Below, piece by piece: positions 44,965 through 58,200 of a stretch of 64,000 nt of DNA (positions are counted from its first letter, which is position 1; every line of letters starts with the position of its first letter). This DNA is from Coturnix japonica (Eukaryota; Chordata; Aves; Galliformes; Phasianidae). A model generated the notes under the pieces. The model searched no databases, had not been told where the DNA came from, and worked only from the letters and a program-made list of their open reading frames with translations. The DNA lies in NCBI RefSeq assembly GCF_001577835.2, contig NC_029516.1, positions 166,139,438 to 166,203,437 on the forward strand. The letters are read 5' to 3'. The translations under genes and the position numbers were made by a program.

Positions 44965-45100
44965 AAGGTCACTTCAAAGAGGGTTTGCATGGCTTGAAAA
45001 CCAGCAGCTCTTAACGCAGTGACCGTACATCAAACTCCTTTTAGCAGGATGCTGTAGCCACTGTGTGTGTGTGCTGTGGTCTATTTCAGAGGAGACAGCT
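44965..45100 (+). ncRNA. Box H/ACA snoRNA 6
   Basis: The 5' hairpin has GGTCACT/AGTGACC, a pocket, GAG/CTC and GGTTT/AAACC. H box is ACATCA (45027-45032). The 3' hairpin has CTCCT/AGGAG, then TAGCCAC paired with GTGGTCTA. ACA box is at 45095-45097. A rival reading makes GGTCACT/AGTGACC the 3' hairpin with ACATCA as the tail, preceded by GTACC/GGTAC and H box AGAAGA (44953-44958); that would shift the gene to 44890-45032. TAF1D-hosted SNORA group, possibly the ortholog of the last one in the human order. Confidence 0.65.
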
Positions 45101-45596
45101 CATAAGTTACGTTGCTGCTTGAATTGAGAAACCACCTGTAGCTACTGCTGGGTCACTTTCTGAATTGCTAATGCAGGCAGAACGCTACTTGATTTCATCT
45201 GCAACCAGCTGACTGCCACAGCATGTGCAGGTGGAAGAGAATATTGATACAGTTGGGGCACGATGAGCCATCTTGTATTTTTATTTCTTATTTTAATTCT
45301 TAATAATGTTCTTGAAACTGCGTGGAAATAAATAATCCCAAATAGATGAGGAAGTGGACAGTAATGCTGAACTGGAATATTAGATAGAGTGCATATAGGA
45401 ATCTGTAATCAGAGCTAGCATGCAAAATGATACTTAAGGGTTTAGGGGCCAAAAGTAAGGGATGTGTATGTGTGTGCCTGCAGTGCATTGGCACCTTGAT
45501 ATGAAGTTAGGTTGCTTCAGCCTATAGGAAGGTGAAATATAGAAATGGCTTTTCTTTCTCTTGAATTATGGTGCTAATTATCTTTTCTTCTCCCAG

Positions 45597-45840
45597 GTCC
45601 CAGTGTGATGTTGCTGCAAATCTCTTGCAAGAAAGAAAAGGACAGTTCTTAAATGCTCTTCTATTTCTTCTAACAACTGAGAATTATAAGTATTTTAAAC
45701 TTCATTGCCCTGTAAGTTGAAGTAATGGATCAAGGAGGGGTTGTAGTGGGGAAGGTTTATCAACTGTGTTCAAACTGTTCAAGCAACTGTTTACTTCATA
45801 TGGAAAGTAACATTCAAATAAAACTGATGCCTGAAAGAAC
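45597..45840 (+). other. TAF1D: Predicted terminal exon of TAF1D host RNA
   Basis: Acceptor TATCTTTTCTTCTCCCAG at 45596 and AATAAA at 45817-45822. No long frame. It would end the long snoRNA-host transcript just short of the CEP295 3' end on the other strand. Confidence 0.55.
45817..45822 (+). terminator. TAF1D: Poly(A) signal of long TAF1D host RNA
   Basis: AATAAA about 220 bases into the predicted last exon. Confidence 0.5.
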
Positions 45841-46093
45841 CAGCTGCAGCCAGGGAATTATTTTGTACTGCTACACTGTGAGTCAGCACAGGAGTAAAGC
45901 TAAAGCAGGGATTGTAACCATGTCTGCCTTGTAGGCAAGTGTTAGTTTGTCTTCCGTTCTCACCTGGCTACAAGAAAGGAACTACATTCAGTTATTCAAC
46001 AAGTGATCAGTAGAAACGGTAATTAAAGATAAGAAAAATGGGTTTCAGCTTTTTGAAGAACCACCTTATTGTTTTATATGTTTATAAAAACAT

Positions 46094-46099
46094 TTTATT
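46094..46099 (-). terminator. CEP295: Poly(A) signal, CEP295
   Basis: AATAAA on the minus strand, about 195 bases past the CEP295 stop codon. Confidence 0.6.
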
Positions 46100-46294
46100 T
46101 GATGATGCTTTTACACAACATATATTACAGGCACTCTTTCAAACACTAAGGCACATAAAGCTTTTTCCTGCAGTGTCATTCTACTCAGTGCTGGTTGCTA
46201 CATGTTAAAAGTAGATAGTATTGTAGAAAGCATCTGTCAGCCATTACCTGATTTAGTTTAATGCAGATCTCACTGTTTGATACAACTCAGAGTA

Positions 46295-49200
46295 TTAACA
46301 CAGCAGTGCTTCTTGTTTAGAGGCTTCTCCTAGTCTGGCTGTTTTCCCTGGCTTCTTGGCTCGTAGTTTTTCCAGCATTTTCTGCAAGATTTACAATAGC
46401 AAGGCAAGAGCATAATTTTAATATCACCATTTCTTAAGATAAGTTGTACAAGTGAGGTAATGCTGCTATATAACAGAAGTATAAGCAGGTAGCAGAGACT
46501 TCCCTGGGAAGCACCAAGCCTGCCTCTGCTCAGAAGTGCTTGGATCATGCTCTCATTGATACTGTTTGACACTAGCAGCTGGATCCCCTCACACCTTTTA
46601 CATGACCTCAAGTCACCACAAAATTCAACCTCAGGCTGCTGCCCTTTAGAGAAAACTCAGCTCTAAGAGCTGCATTGTTTTAGCACAGTGCCTCAACTGG
46701 GGCTGTCTTAGACTAAGCCAATAGCAATGCTTATGAAAGCTCTAAAAGCCCACAGACTGAGTAAAGGTAATAACTCCCAAGAGGCCATGCTGAAATATTC
46801 AGTCATCACCACAGAATGATGCCTCCCTCCAGTCTGATTAGAAGCTAAGGGACATGAATTGACAAGCTCAAAGATGCTCAGAGGGGGAATTACTTTACCT
46901 TCTGAAACTCCTTAGCCCTTTCTCTGTTTTTAGCATAAGTTTCCTGCCTTGTTTTTTCTTCTTTTCTGGTCTTTACTTCTGAAAGTTGATTATAAAGTCT
47001 GTCAAAACATTAGAAAAAAACATTGTCAGAAAGGAAAGTGGGAATGCAGAAGTACATTAACAGCCTTAAGGGTTTATACTATCAACTGCTAGAAATTAAG
47101 AAAAAGCAATTCTGAGTGAGCTATCTCCTGGTCTGGCATCATTTCAATGAACTGCCAGCTGACCTAACAAACACCCCACTCTACAGCTGTATTTATACAT
47201 GTTCATCATTACTAAATGCTGAGTGCAACTGTCAACTGCAGCTGGGCAGGCAGCCAGTGCTTGCTGTGAGCAGGGTAAGGACATGTCTCAGTGTACACCT
47301 GTATAAACACAGTGTTGGGTTCACATCAACTTTCTGGTTTTTTAATCCAAGCTCCTCCCGCTGTTTGTACATTACCTTGAGGTGCGCTGATACATCTCAG
47401 CTTCTCCAGCCTTTCTGTCTTCTGGAGAAGACACCTTCACTTCTCCTACTTTCTTCAGCTGATTGACAACTGCGCCTTTTTTCCCTTCAAAAGACACAAA
47501 CACAAAATGTATCTTAAATCTCCCATTCAGAAAATACATCCATTCTTAATGCAAACTACTGGACCCCAGGAAAGGTTTGCTCAGTTTATGGTACTGATAG
47601 TTAAAAAAAAATAAAATCCAACTGTCAGTGAGAGTTTTTCAGGATACAAGAACTCAATTAAGAGGTTTTAAAGCTTAAGATGAAACTACAAAGAAAAGAA
47701 GCAGAATCGGTACAACGGAGGTGGCAGTTTGTGTTAAAAACCAACATGCCTCATCACGAGGCTGCTGGCTGTACTTGGAGCCAGCCATGCTTGTCACCAG
47801 GTGCCTTCCAAACCTCGCTACCAGGCATTAGAGATGCATTAGTTCACTTAGTGCAGTTCTTTGACAATCCGTTCATGATGCCAAATGCAGACTGCTTCCC
47901 ACATGAGATGCAGCCAAATGGGGGAGAAGGAGCTTCCCACGGCCCTGAGAAATTCAAGAGTACCCGACTGCAAAAGCAAAGATGCAACACACTGGGAAGG
48001 TTTTCTTTGATAATAACAAAAGCAGTCCCATGTCACATGCCCAAGTAAACGTACCAGTGAGAAGCAGACACTCCTTTTGACTGCTTAACGTCTCACACTT
48101 TCTCCTTTGAACCCGGCTGCCTTCTGGCTTTTCATTTTTTCTCTCTCTTAGTTTCATTTCTTCAACTCTCCTCAGTGATTTCTGGATGAAATCCTTCTTC
48201 CTTTTTACAAAAGCTTCTTGCAAACTCCCTGGTGCAGAAGCAGATTCCAGCAGCATCTCTGAGAAAGGAAAGTCCAAGCAATCCTTACTTTCTGCAAAGA
48301 AACCACCTTGACTAAATCCTACGTTTCAGTGCATTTCTCTAATTATAGCCATTACCAGCTCTTGCTTAAGATGGCCAGCTATAGGAAGAGACAGGTGAGT
48401 ATTTCCTTGTCAGTAAAACACATCAAACCAAGGCCAAGTGGATACAAAAAGCAACATGCACTTGTCTAAGAGAAGTTACGTTTTCCAAAGGAGATGTGTA
48501 TCTTAGCAATGACTTTATAAGTTAAAACCTCAGTGTATTGAAGCTGTACGTAATTACCTGCAGTCTGATGTGATGGACACCGACCCTCAGTAGGGCTGTT
48601 GGCTGTGGAAGAGCCGTCAGGCCTTACGAGCACTGAACAATCTGTGTCTGGAACCAGTGGTAAAAATTCTCTTTTCTGTTTGAAAAGGAATCATTAGTTG
48701 AAAATGCAAAAAATACACCACAAGCCTGAAGCAGTCATACAGTACCCTAACATGGATGAGATACAATGACGGTCACTTCCCTTTAGCAGATGCAAGAAAA
48801 ACATCAGGAATGGATACTGACAGATCAGAATGCTCCTAAAAACATCCACAAACATTAAAAGGAAACCCACTGTGGTCCCTTTGGCCAACAGATGAACTAA
48901 TACTCACCTTGGTCAGAACACTGACGGCAGACCTGTCTGTACACACTGGGTTATTTGTTTGATCCTCATTACTTCTCTCTTGGTTCATATGTTCAGCGTC
49001 TGATTCTGCAATACTGATGTCATTTGAGCTCACAAGAGTGAGTTCAGGTTCTTCCATAATACCAAGTCCTGACTCGGTCTCCTAGTAAAGAGAAGACACA
49101 AAACCTCAGTGTAAAAGTGTGTATCATAACCCAAAGCAATCAAACACCTGCTAAAATCTAGTTTCAGGCATGGTTGGTTGGTTTGTTTTAAGGACGAAAA

Positions 49201-52200
49201 AGGAAACAGGTTTCACATAGTTTTCAATCACTTATGCTTTGGTTCTATTATTTACGTCCCAGACTGGGTTAAGTTCAGTTAAGTAACTGTGGTTTCATGC
49301 CCATGCTGCACCAACTAATGTCACTGCTAATTGTTCCAGTGCTGTGATATAAAAGAGCAGGAGAGCAAGAGTCGAGGGAATGTGCAAGTCTGAACTGAAC
49401 TACAAAGAGAACGTCTGCCAAGTTTCCAGATGTTAAAGATCTACAAAAGCTTGGTAAAGGAACCAAAAAAAGAAACCATCAAAATAAAGGCAGTAAAGCA
49501 CCAAAATACCTGCACAAAATACTAAGTTTGGGAAATCCGTCCTACTTACCCAGATCGGAATACGAGATGAGCTTCCAGCCACAGAGTTAGAATGTTTTTC
49601 ACGTCTTCCCAGGCAGAAAGAATCGTGTTTTACTGCTGCCTGTAAATAAACGTCTGGGGCTTCCACGCTGATGCCTTCAGTAATCCTTGAAGACTTTTGT
49701 ACTTGAGCAAAACCTTCATCTGGCTCCTCTGCATTTGTTTTGCAATGAGAATCCACCTCCACAGCTTTATTTGCTTCATGTACATCAAGTAATTTTTCAG
49801 GGAGCTTCACATACTTCCTATCAAGTACCTTGGCAGGTAATTTTTCAGAAGACAGAATCTCTTTTTTGAATGCTAGGCCCTCTTTCGGTGTGTGTTTAGG
49901 GAAAGGTTCATCCACTGTCACTGGTGTGGTACTGAGCTGATAAAATGAGTTTTGCTCATGCAGCGAATTCAGACTGTCATGTCGCATATCCTCCACTGAA
50001 TGCTGCAGACCAGTATGATCCAAACTCCTTGCCAGTTCTTCATATTGTCTGTCAGATGAAACATCATTCTCATTGCACCCAATTTCAATCCCTGGATTTA
50101 GTTCCAAGGACTCCTCTGATACAACATTAGTGCTTGCTGGCCGAGCAGCATTCTGACAGCGATTGCTCAGAGCAGGTTCTAATTGCAGCGAGTGAAAAGA
50201 TTCTTCCAAACCTGTTCCAAAAGTTAGGGTCAAAATGTGAGCTTAACACAACCACATTTCAGCTTTAAAGAAATTCCTCCTTAACAGGGCTTTTGAGGAA
50301 TGCATGGACATCTAAGCAAATAACAAGGTTAGTTAACTACATCTGATCTCCCCCTCAGTCTTCCTTTCCCCAAGCTGAAAAGACCCAGGTCACTCAGCCT
50401 TTCCTCATGCAGAAGATGCTCTAGGCCCTTTACCATCTTTGTGGTCCTCTGTTGGACTCCTTCTAGGATATCCCTGTCCTTTTTGACCTGAGGAGCTCAG
50501 AACTGGTTACCGCAGTCTAAATGTGGCCTCACCAAGGCAGAACAGAGGGGTAGGATCACCTCAACCTGCTGGCCATGCTCTTTTTAGGGAAGTTCCATAA
50601 ACTGAATAATTTCCCCGAACTAACAAAATGAGGGAATGAACAATTTTTTTGGTAAAACTTGTTAATTTCACTGGAATTAATGCACTACCATCAGAATTAC
50701 TGCACACAGTAAGTACCATCTGTTACAGCACTTTCAATACAAAAAGGCAATCCCTGCATACAAGCAATAACTGCTAAGTAAAGACCTTAACATTTTTGTA
50801 TTCTACGCATTGAAGGTGGTGGAGAAGATGGTATCTAAGAGAGCAGATGCAGTTAAAACATTTTAAAGCAGAGCTTATTTAGAAGTAAAGAGTTCCTTCC
50901 CAGTTTCAACAACAAAACAAGCTTAAAGGTTGGTATTTACATATTGGTTCTATGTTTAGAGCTTTGATCAGACTGCACTGTACGTACCCAGAGTAATGCT
51001 CTCTTTGAAACACTCTTCTGATGTAATGTTGTTTGGCTTGCTTGTTTGACTGCCCATCAGACTGCTTCTTTGTGTATCCAAATTGGAGGTTCTCACTTCT
51101 ACAAACGTAGACTGGTCTTGAATTTCTGCTGAAAATGCTGAAATCTAGTGGCAGAAAATATCCTGATTAGGCTTCATTGAGGAATAAGAAGGATGGAAAG
51201 TTCAGGGCAACATTTGCTTTTAGGAACATATTTCTCCTACAAACAGCAGAAATGCTTCCAGCTACATTCGTAAAAAATCACTATGGTATTTCATAAAAAT
51301 AACTTTCAAGCCAAACAGAACTTTTCTGTAGTACCTTCCTCAATTCTTTGTTGCCCTGTTGAATCTTGTAATGAGAAATGGGTGATGTAACACCGAAGGC
51401 AGGACTTGGTTCCAAAGGCTGAAAGAGCTGATGGCAGAAGTTAGGAGAAGGCCTCTCAGTTTCAGGGAAATCAAGCTCAGCTGAGAGAGCTGTAAGAAAA
51501 GCAAAGAGGTCATTTTTAAGAAATAGAAACTGACATCTCCCACCTTGCTTCTAGATGGAATAAGGAGAGGGTATAGATTTCCACAGGTAAACAAATGCTA
51601 GCTTGCAAAAACACATCTCTACAGCACTCAGCTCCTTCATGATGACACAGCGCAAGTACAACTGCTGCAAGAAAGTGCTACCTGTTTTCATTACTTACTT
51701 TAAGTGAAAAGCTGAGGTCAAGAAGCTGCCTGTTAAGCACCTGAGAGACTGCATTAGAAGCACTGTCCTGGTTTGGGTTTCCCAGTACAAAACACACACA
51801 CTGATACACGGGAGCAAGCCCAGTGAACAGCCATAAAAATGATAAAGGATGAAACACACAGTGTTCAAAGAGAAGCTTAAAAACCGGGTTTGTTCAGTTT
51901 TGCACAAACAGTACTGAGAGCCTGAGGGAAGAGGCACAGAGATCAGTGCTGTCTGCAGTATCCCAGATGGAAGCACAGGGAAGATGCAGACAGACTCTTG
52001 TTGAACATACTCAGTGAAAGAAAAAAAGGCTCAAGACAACGGACAAAAGCAACACAGGAAATTCTGGTTACGTATAAAGAATAAAAACCTTAATTGAGAT
52101 TTTTTTAGGAAGATGCCTGACTGGTATGAAATTCTTCCACTGGAAGAACTTGGCTGGACAAGCCCGTAAGCAAGTAAATCACCTCTCAGTTGAGCAGGAT

Positions 52201-55200
52201 TAAGAATTTCTGGTCTAGATTAATATAAAGCTCCATGACTCTAAGTTTTCCAACACATTCCTGAAGGAAGCAGTTCAAATTAAAGTGCTACTTATCACCA
52301 TGACAGATAGTAAGGGTGATTTTATTGTCATTAAACATTAAATGTGCACAGTTAAAGAGCATAGAGCTTCCACTACTTTGTTATCAGTGATTCTTCATCT
52401 ATCAACTCCATTTGAGTAATACAGTATTACATAGATGTTGTTCAAACTCCTTTGTAGAGTTGTACTTACGCAAACAACAGTATTAGCACAAACAACAAAG
52501 AAACGTCTTGCTATGGTAGAAGGAAGCTACTCAGAACTAGACTGTGACCCCATTATCTTTTTGTTGCACTACACAATGCTACGTGTAGATATACATGAAG
52601 CCATGAAGGACTTGCTTCCATTAAAGCAGGAGTTCTGCTGAGCAGAGCATTTATTGAAAATAAAATGTAAGCTAAATATAAGCAATACCAAACCCATGAA
52701 ATCCTGATTAAACTCCTCATTCTGTATGACAGCACAGACCACAAAAGCTTTAAAATAGAAAATACCTTCAAAACACATATTGGTCTCTGATGAAGAGTTT
52801 AACTCTCCACAGCATCTCTCCAAGACCTGATGAATCTGACTCCCTTTATCAAGGCACGGTGCTCCTTCAGGCAGCTCACTTTCAGGTGCTTCAAACAGAG
52901 TCTCCTGCCACTCCTGCACTGTAAAAGGCAGTGAGGAGTCCCATGGGCTGCTTGTGATTCTTTTCAAAACTTGATCTTCCATGCTGTCAGAAGACAATCC
53001 TGAAATAAGAAGCCAGATGCTCACATAGTTTTATATATAAAGCATTTACATGAACTCACCTGAAAAGATGCTGCTTAATACCTTCAAATGCCCTTAACAC
53101 CTTCTATTATTACTTTTTACATTTTTTTTTTTTTCATCCTATTGCATATAAAGGTGTCATGGCATTATTTGAGTCAAAAGGGATTCCCACACCTAGTCCA
53201 GCTCAATTCAATGAACTGGGACACCCACAGCCCATCAGGTGCTCAGAGCCCCATCCAGCCTGACCTTGTGTCTCCAAGGATGGGGCATCCACCACCTCTC
53301 TCTGGGCAACCTGTGCCAGTGCCTCACCAGCCCTAGTGTAAAATACTTCCCTCCTTATATCCAGCCTAAATCTCTTCATTAGTTTGAAACCATTTCCTCT
53401 TCTCCTCTCACAACAAACCCTGCTTAAGAGCCTGTCCCCTTCTTTCTTACAGCCCCACTTTGGATAATGAAAGGTATCCACACAGCCTTCTCTTCTCCAG
53501 GCTGAACAGCCCCAACTCTCTCAGAATGTCCTCATAGTAGAGATGTTCCATCCCTTGGATCATTTTTGTGGCCATCCTCTGGACACATACCAACAGCTCC
53601 AAGTCTCTCCTGTACTGAGGACTCCACACGTGGCTGCAGTGCTCCAGGTGAGGCCTCACAGTGCAAAGCAGAGGGGCAGGATCACCTTCCTCGCCCTGCT
53701 GGCTGTGCTGCTTTGGATGCAGCCCAGGATACAGTTGGCTCTCTGAGCTGTGAGGGCACATTGCTGGCTCATGTTCAGCTTCCCATCCACCAGTGTGCCA
53801 AAGTCCTTTTCAGCACTGCTGTGCTCTATCCTTTTGTCTCCCAGCTTGCACTGATAGTAGGGGTTTGCCACAAGCCAGGTACAAGATCTTGCATCTGCAT
53901 TTGCATCATGAGGTTCGCCTGGGCCCACTGCTCAAGCGTCTTCTAGGTCTCTTCTCTGACTGCCAATCTATCCCTCAGGTGTGTCAATCACACCACACAA
54001 CTTGGTATCAATCCTTTAATGTGACCTTGAACATCTTTAAGATACAGGGCAATAGTTTAATTCCTATTTAAATAGAAACAACCTAATATAAATGAAATAA
54101 AATAGAAGGAATTGTGGAAACGACAAGTGGGTTCCTTGCGAGCACACCATCATGCACACTATCAATTCTTAAGTGAAGTTCCACATTGTATATTTCCAGA
54201 AGAATTTATGTCTTGTGAGTTAGATCCATTCTGCTATAAAATAAAGAAAACATCAGTTTTTCCATTTATGAAAACAATGAAACACTTACCAGTGTCAACA
54301 GGGCTGACATCCAGTGTTTCAGTAGTCAAAAAGCTTCCAGTGGAAATAGTTGAAGATAAATCACAGGGTACTGCTTGCATGGAAGCCTCTGAACCTACAT
54401 CCATGGACACTACCTTAGAAAGTACTTCCTAGGAGGAAGCAACATGTACATTACCATGTATTCAGACCCCCATAATCAAAACTACAATCACAGATTTTAT
54501 TCTGAGCTCAGTTCAAGTGTAGAAGCCTTCATTTATTGCAGTCAGGCAAATTAAACTCATCACTGCTCAGTACACAACATTTACATCCAGTCTCACAGAC
54601 ACAATTCCCTCCAGCAGCCCCCTCCCCCCAACACACACACACCACACACACACACAGACACACAAAGAAGCCTCTCAGAACTCCATACAAATCATGACAC
54701 CTGGGAGCTTATTTATCTCCCGGTGCTCAGATTTGGCTATTTCTCATCACAGACCCACATCAATAGAACTGTAGATCTCAGAGGAATATAGATGTAGAAC
54801 TCAGGAATGTTACAAGTACTTCTAACACTGAGACTTCTGAATACAGGACAATGACTGGAGAGTTTAATTCTACTTTAATGGTGAAATATGTATCAGATTT
54901 TCTAGAAAACTGTATTCGTTAATTTTGAAGCTCTGCAGTCACAGAACAGAGACCAAGGTTCCAGACTTAAGCCTCCAGTATAACACACAGATTTCCACTA
55001 AGGGCCACCAATACGGTCAAGAGGGCTGGGGCATTTCTCCTGGGTGAACACCAAATTGAACGTGAGTAGCAAAATGCCCTTATTACTGCAAAGAAGGTTC
55101 ATGGGCTGCATCAGGCAAAGTATCATTAGCAAGCTGAGGGAAGTGATCCTTCCACTTTACTCAACACGAGTGAGGCCACACCTTCAGTGTTGGGTCCAGT

Positions 55201-58200
55201 TCTGGACTCCCCAGTAGGAGAGACAAATACAATGGGCATGAATTGAAGAAGCAGAGGCTCATACTAGTTATAAGGAAGAAATTTCCCAACAGGGCAGTCA
55301 AGCACCAGAACAGCTCACACCATGAGTAAGTCTGCACGTTTGGAATTGTTCAAGATCCTACATAATAAAACTCTGAGCAACCTTGCCTGATTCCACAGAC
55401 GTCCCTGTTTCAATCAGGAGGTTGAGACAGGGATCTCCCTAGGTCCCTTATAACCTGAATTACCAGATGACTGTACTAGATTCCTACCAACTCACAAACA
55501 TGTTGAGAATACAAGTTAAAATTATCAAATGCCCAATTCAAGGCTACAAAAATAACATGCTTTTCCCTTTTGCACAGCATCTTTAAAACACATCTCAAAG
55601 AGTAAATTACATTATGTGTTTACTCTGATTGACTAACCGCATGAATGCCTCTGAATGATGATCCAGAATGCAGTGTGTCCCCTCCAGCTGCAGCAGCAAG
55701 AACTGGCACATCTTGAGCCACAAGAGAATCTTGGGACTGAGCTAAAAACAAATTTAATAGAAAGCAGTTCATTGTTAGTGCTCATTTTTTCTTTAATTGC
55801 TATTATTTTTGCGGAACGCCAGATGGCAGTAATACCCTACTGCTGCTATACTCACTGCTAGGGCACTGATTTTGCCCTTTTCTTACCTTTTTCTTCTCAC
55901 TTTCTGCTCCATTGCACCACAATTACTGATTAGCAAGACTGCTCCTTGTAGGGCAAGCATGAAGAGCTATAAACGCATGTTTTGGCCTTGAAGAATAAAA
56001 TACAGCTCTGGTAGTGTTACTACAATCATTTATTGGAGTGGAGAAATCTTTTTATCCTCTACCATTATAACAATAACAAAGAAAACCAAACTTTAAATAA
56101 GAGAAACCAGAAACAGTGAATTATCTGACTAATGCATGATTGCTGCTATGGAACTGAATCACCTCTTAGACACACAAGTAAGATCAAGACCTCTGGAAAA
56201 AGTACCACAGCAGCACCAGAAGAACAGAAGCAGATACGTTTCCTCCCAGTTCTACAAGAGTCAACGACAACAGAGACACTTCAAATTCTCAGTTCTCCCG
56301 AAATTCTTAACAGGAAGCAGCAGCAAGAGGCAGCTGTAAGACATACAGGAACTGGAAACAGACCACTTACTTTAAAATGGAATAAAAACTAAAATGCTGA
56401 AACAAGCTACTATGGAAAGCCTGGAATTCCTATTTTCCTGTTCACTTTACATCAATATTAGATATTCCTATGAAATAAATGCTTTATCTTATGAAGGACA
56501 TCAGAGTGACATGAGATGATACTCAAGTATCCAGTACAGTTTTGTATATATATTCTATGAAGATCTACTCTACAAACATTTTATTCCTGCGCTGTAAGGA
56601 ATGTGTTGTTCCATGACATAAACACAAGGGACAAACAGCAGCAGCTTCAAGCAATAAACCCAAATTAATTACTCATTTCAGAATGAAGAATATAACACAC
56701 CCATATCTCCTGCCTTTATTACAGTAATATCCTTTAAAAGCTGCACTTGGTGACTCATAAAAGGTGGGTTTTTTACATTGATTTTTTACCTCTCCCTCCA
56801 AAATAATAGTGCAGAGTTTGTGTTCCTCACAGCTTCCTGACATCTGCATGGCCCCTTCATTTTAACCTCCTGGGCACCACACAGTGACAGAAAGAAGTGT
56901 TAACTGAAACTCAAGTAAGAAACAGCAGTAGTAATTTTAGGATGCAACTGAGAGACCTGAATGACAAGTCACTCAAAGACAATGAAAAACAGGCCCATAC
57001 CCTCTATTATAGAGACAAAAAGAGGAAAAAGAAGTCAGTAGTTATAATTGCCTGCTAAATCGGTGAAGGGTGAGGCTGTGTGTTATAATAATGAATTATG
57101 GACAAATATCTGAGATTATTAAAACTAAATTGAAGTCTTAATCTCGGATAACACAGAAAATAATCATGCTTGGAATAACACCTGCTTAGGGCAGCAGTAC
57201 ATGAAAATGATTGTGACTGGAACAGTGCCCACGGGGACTCTTTAAAGGCAGAGATGAATACAGAGAAAGGCTTGTTGATATGCAGGGAAGGAGAGCTTTG
57301 AAAAAGATGCATGCATCAGGTCTAGTCACTGTCTCCAAGACAATTTCCCTTAGGAACTGAGGTTTATGTGATCAAACTGCCTGTCTCATCTGTGGGATTA
57401 CTCTGCAGTTCCCTATTAACAATTTACATTCCATTAGCCCTTTTTAATTCCTCTTTAAATTTAATTTAGAAGAAGAAAACTCAAATATGTTAAGTTTCTC
57501 ACTCACCTTAAGAAATAACAGTGCCATAGCAAGAGGAAGCAATCTGAATCAGTGCCATCACTAACATCACTAACAGCTACCTATCCTCCCTGCCTGCCCA
57601 ATCTGTGCAGCACCTGTAACCATTCAATGCAGACGTCAGGGATTCATGCTCCCCTAACCAGATGGGGTGCTTAAGAACCGCCCCCCCACTTTGCACCCAG
57701 ATGACACCCCCGACACCAAGTTGGGAGGTGATGTCAATCTGCCTGAGGGAGGGAGGCCCTTCAGAGGGATTTGAATAGGCTGGATCACTGGGCTGAGGTG
57801 AATGGGATGAGGTTCAACAAGGCCGAGTGCTGGGTCCTGCACTTCAGCCACAATAACCCCATGCAGCTCTACAGGCCTGGGGCTGAGTGGCTGGATGACT
57901 GTGAAAGGGACTTGGGGGTGTCAGTCAATGCTCGGCTGAACATGAGCCAGCAGTGTGCCCAGGTGGCCAAGGATGGAGTCACCGTCCATAGAGGTGTTCA
58001 TGAAACGCTTGTGTAGTACTGGGGACATGGTTTAGTGGAGGAATATTAGTAATAGTGAATAGTGGATGGTTGGACTGGATGATCTTGGAGGTCTTTTCCA
58101 ACCTTGGTGATTCTATGACCATACAACCTATTCTATAAACACAAGTCTTGTCTCCAAACACTGTTAAGAAACAAAATTCTTTAATTATCACTAAATAAAT

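Noticed and set aside
57055-57312. 85-codon reverse open frame in the big CEP295 intron
   Set aside because: No acceptor and donor that keep phase with the flanking exons, which already join correctly, and no similarity to CEP295.
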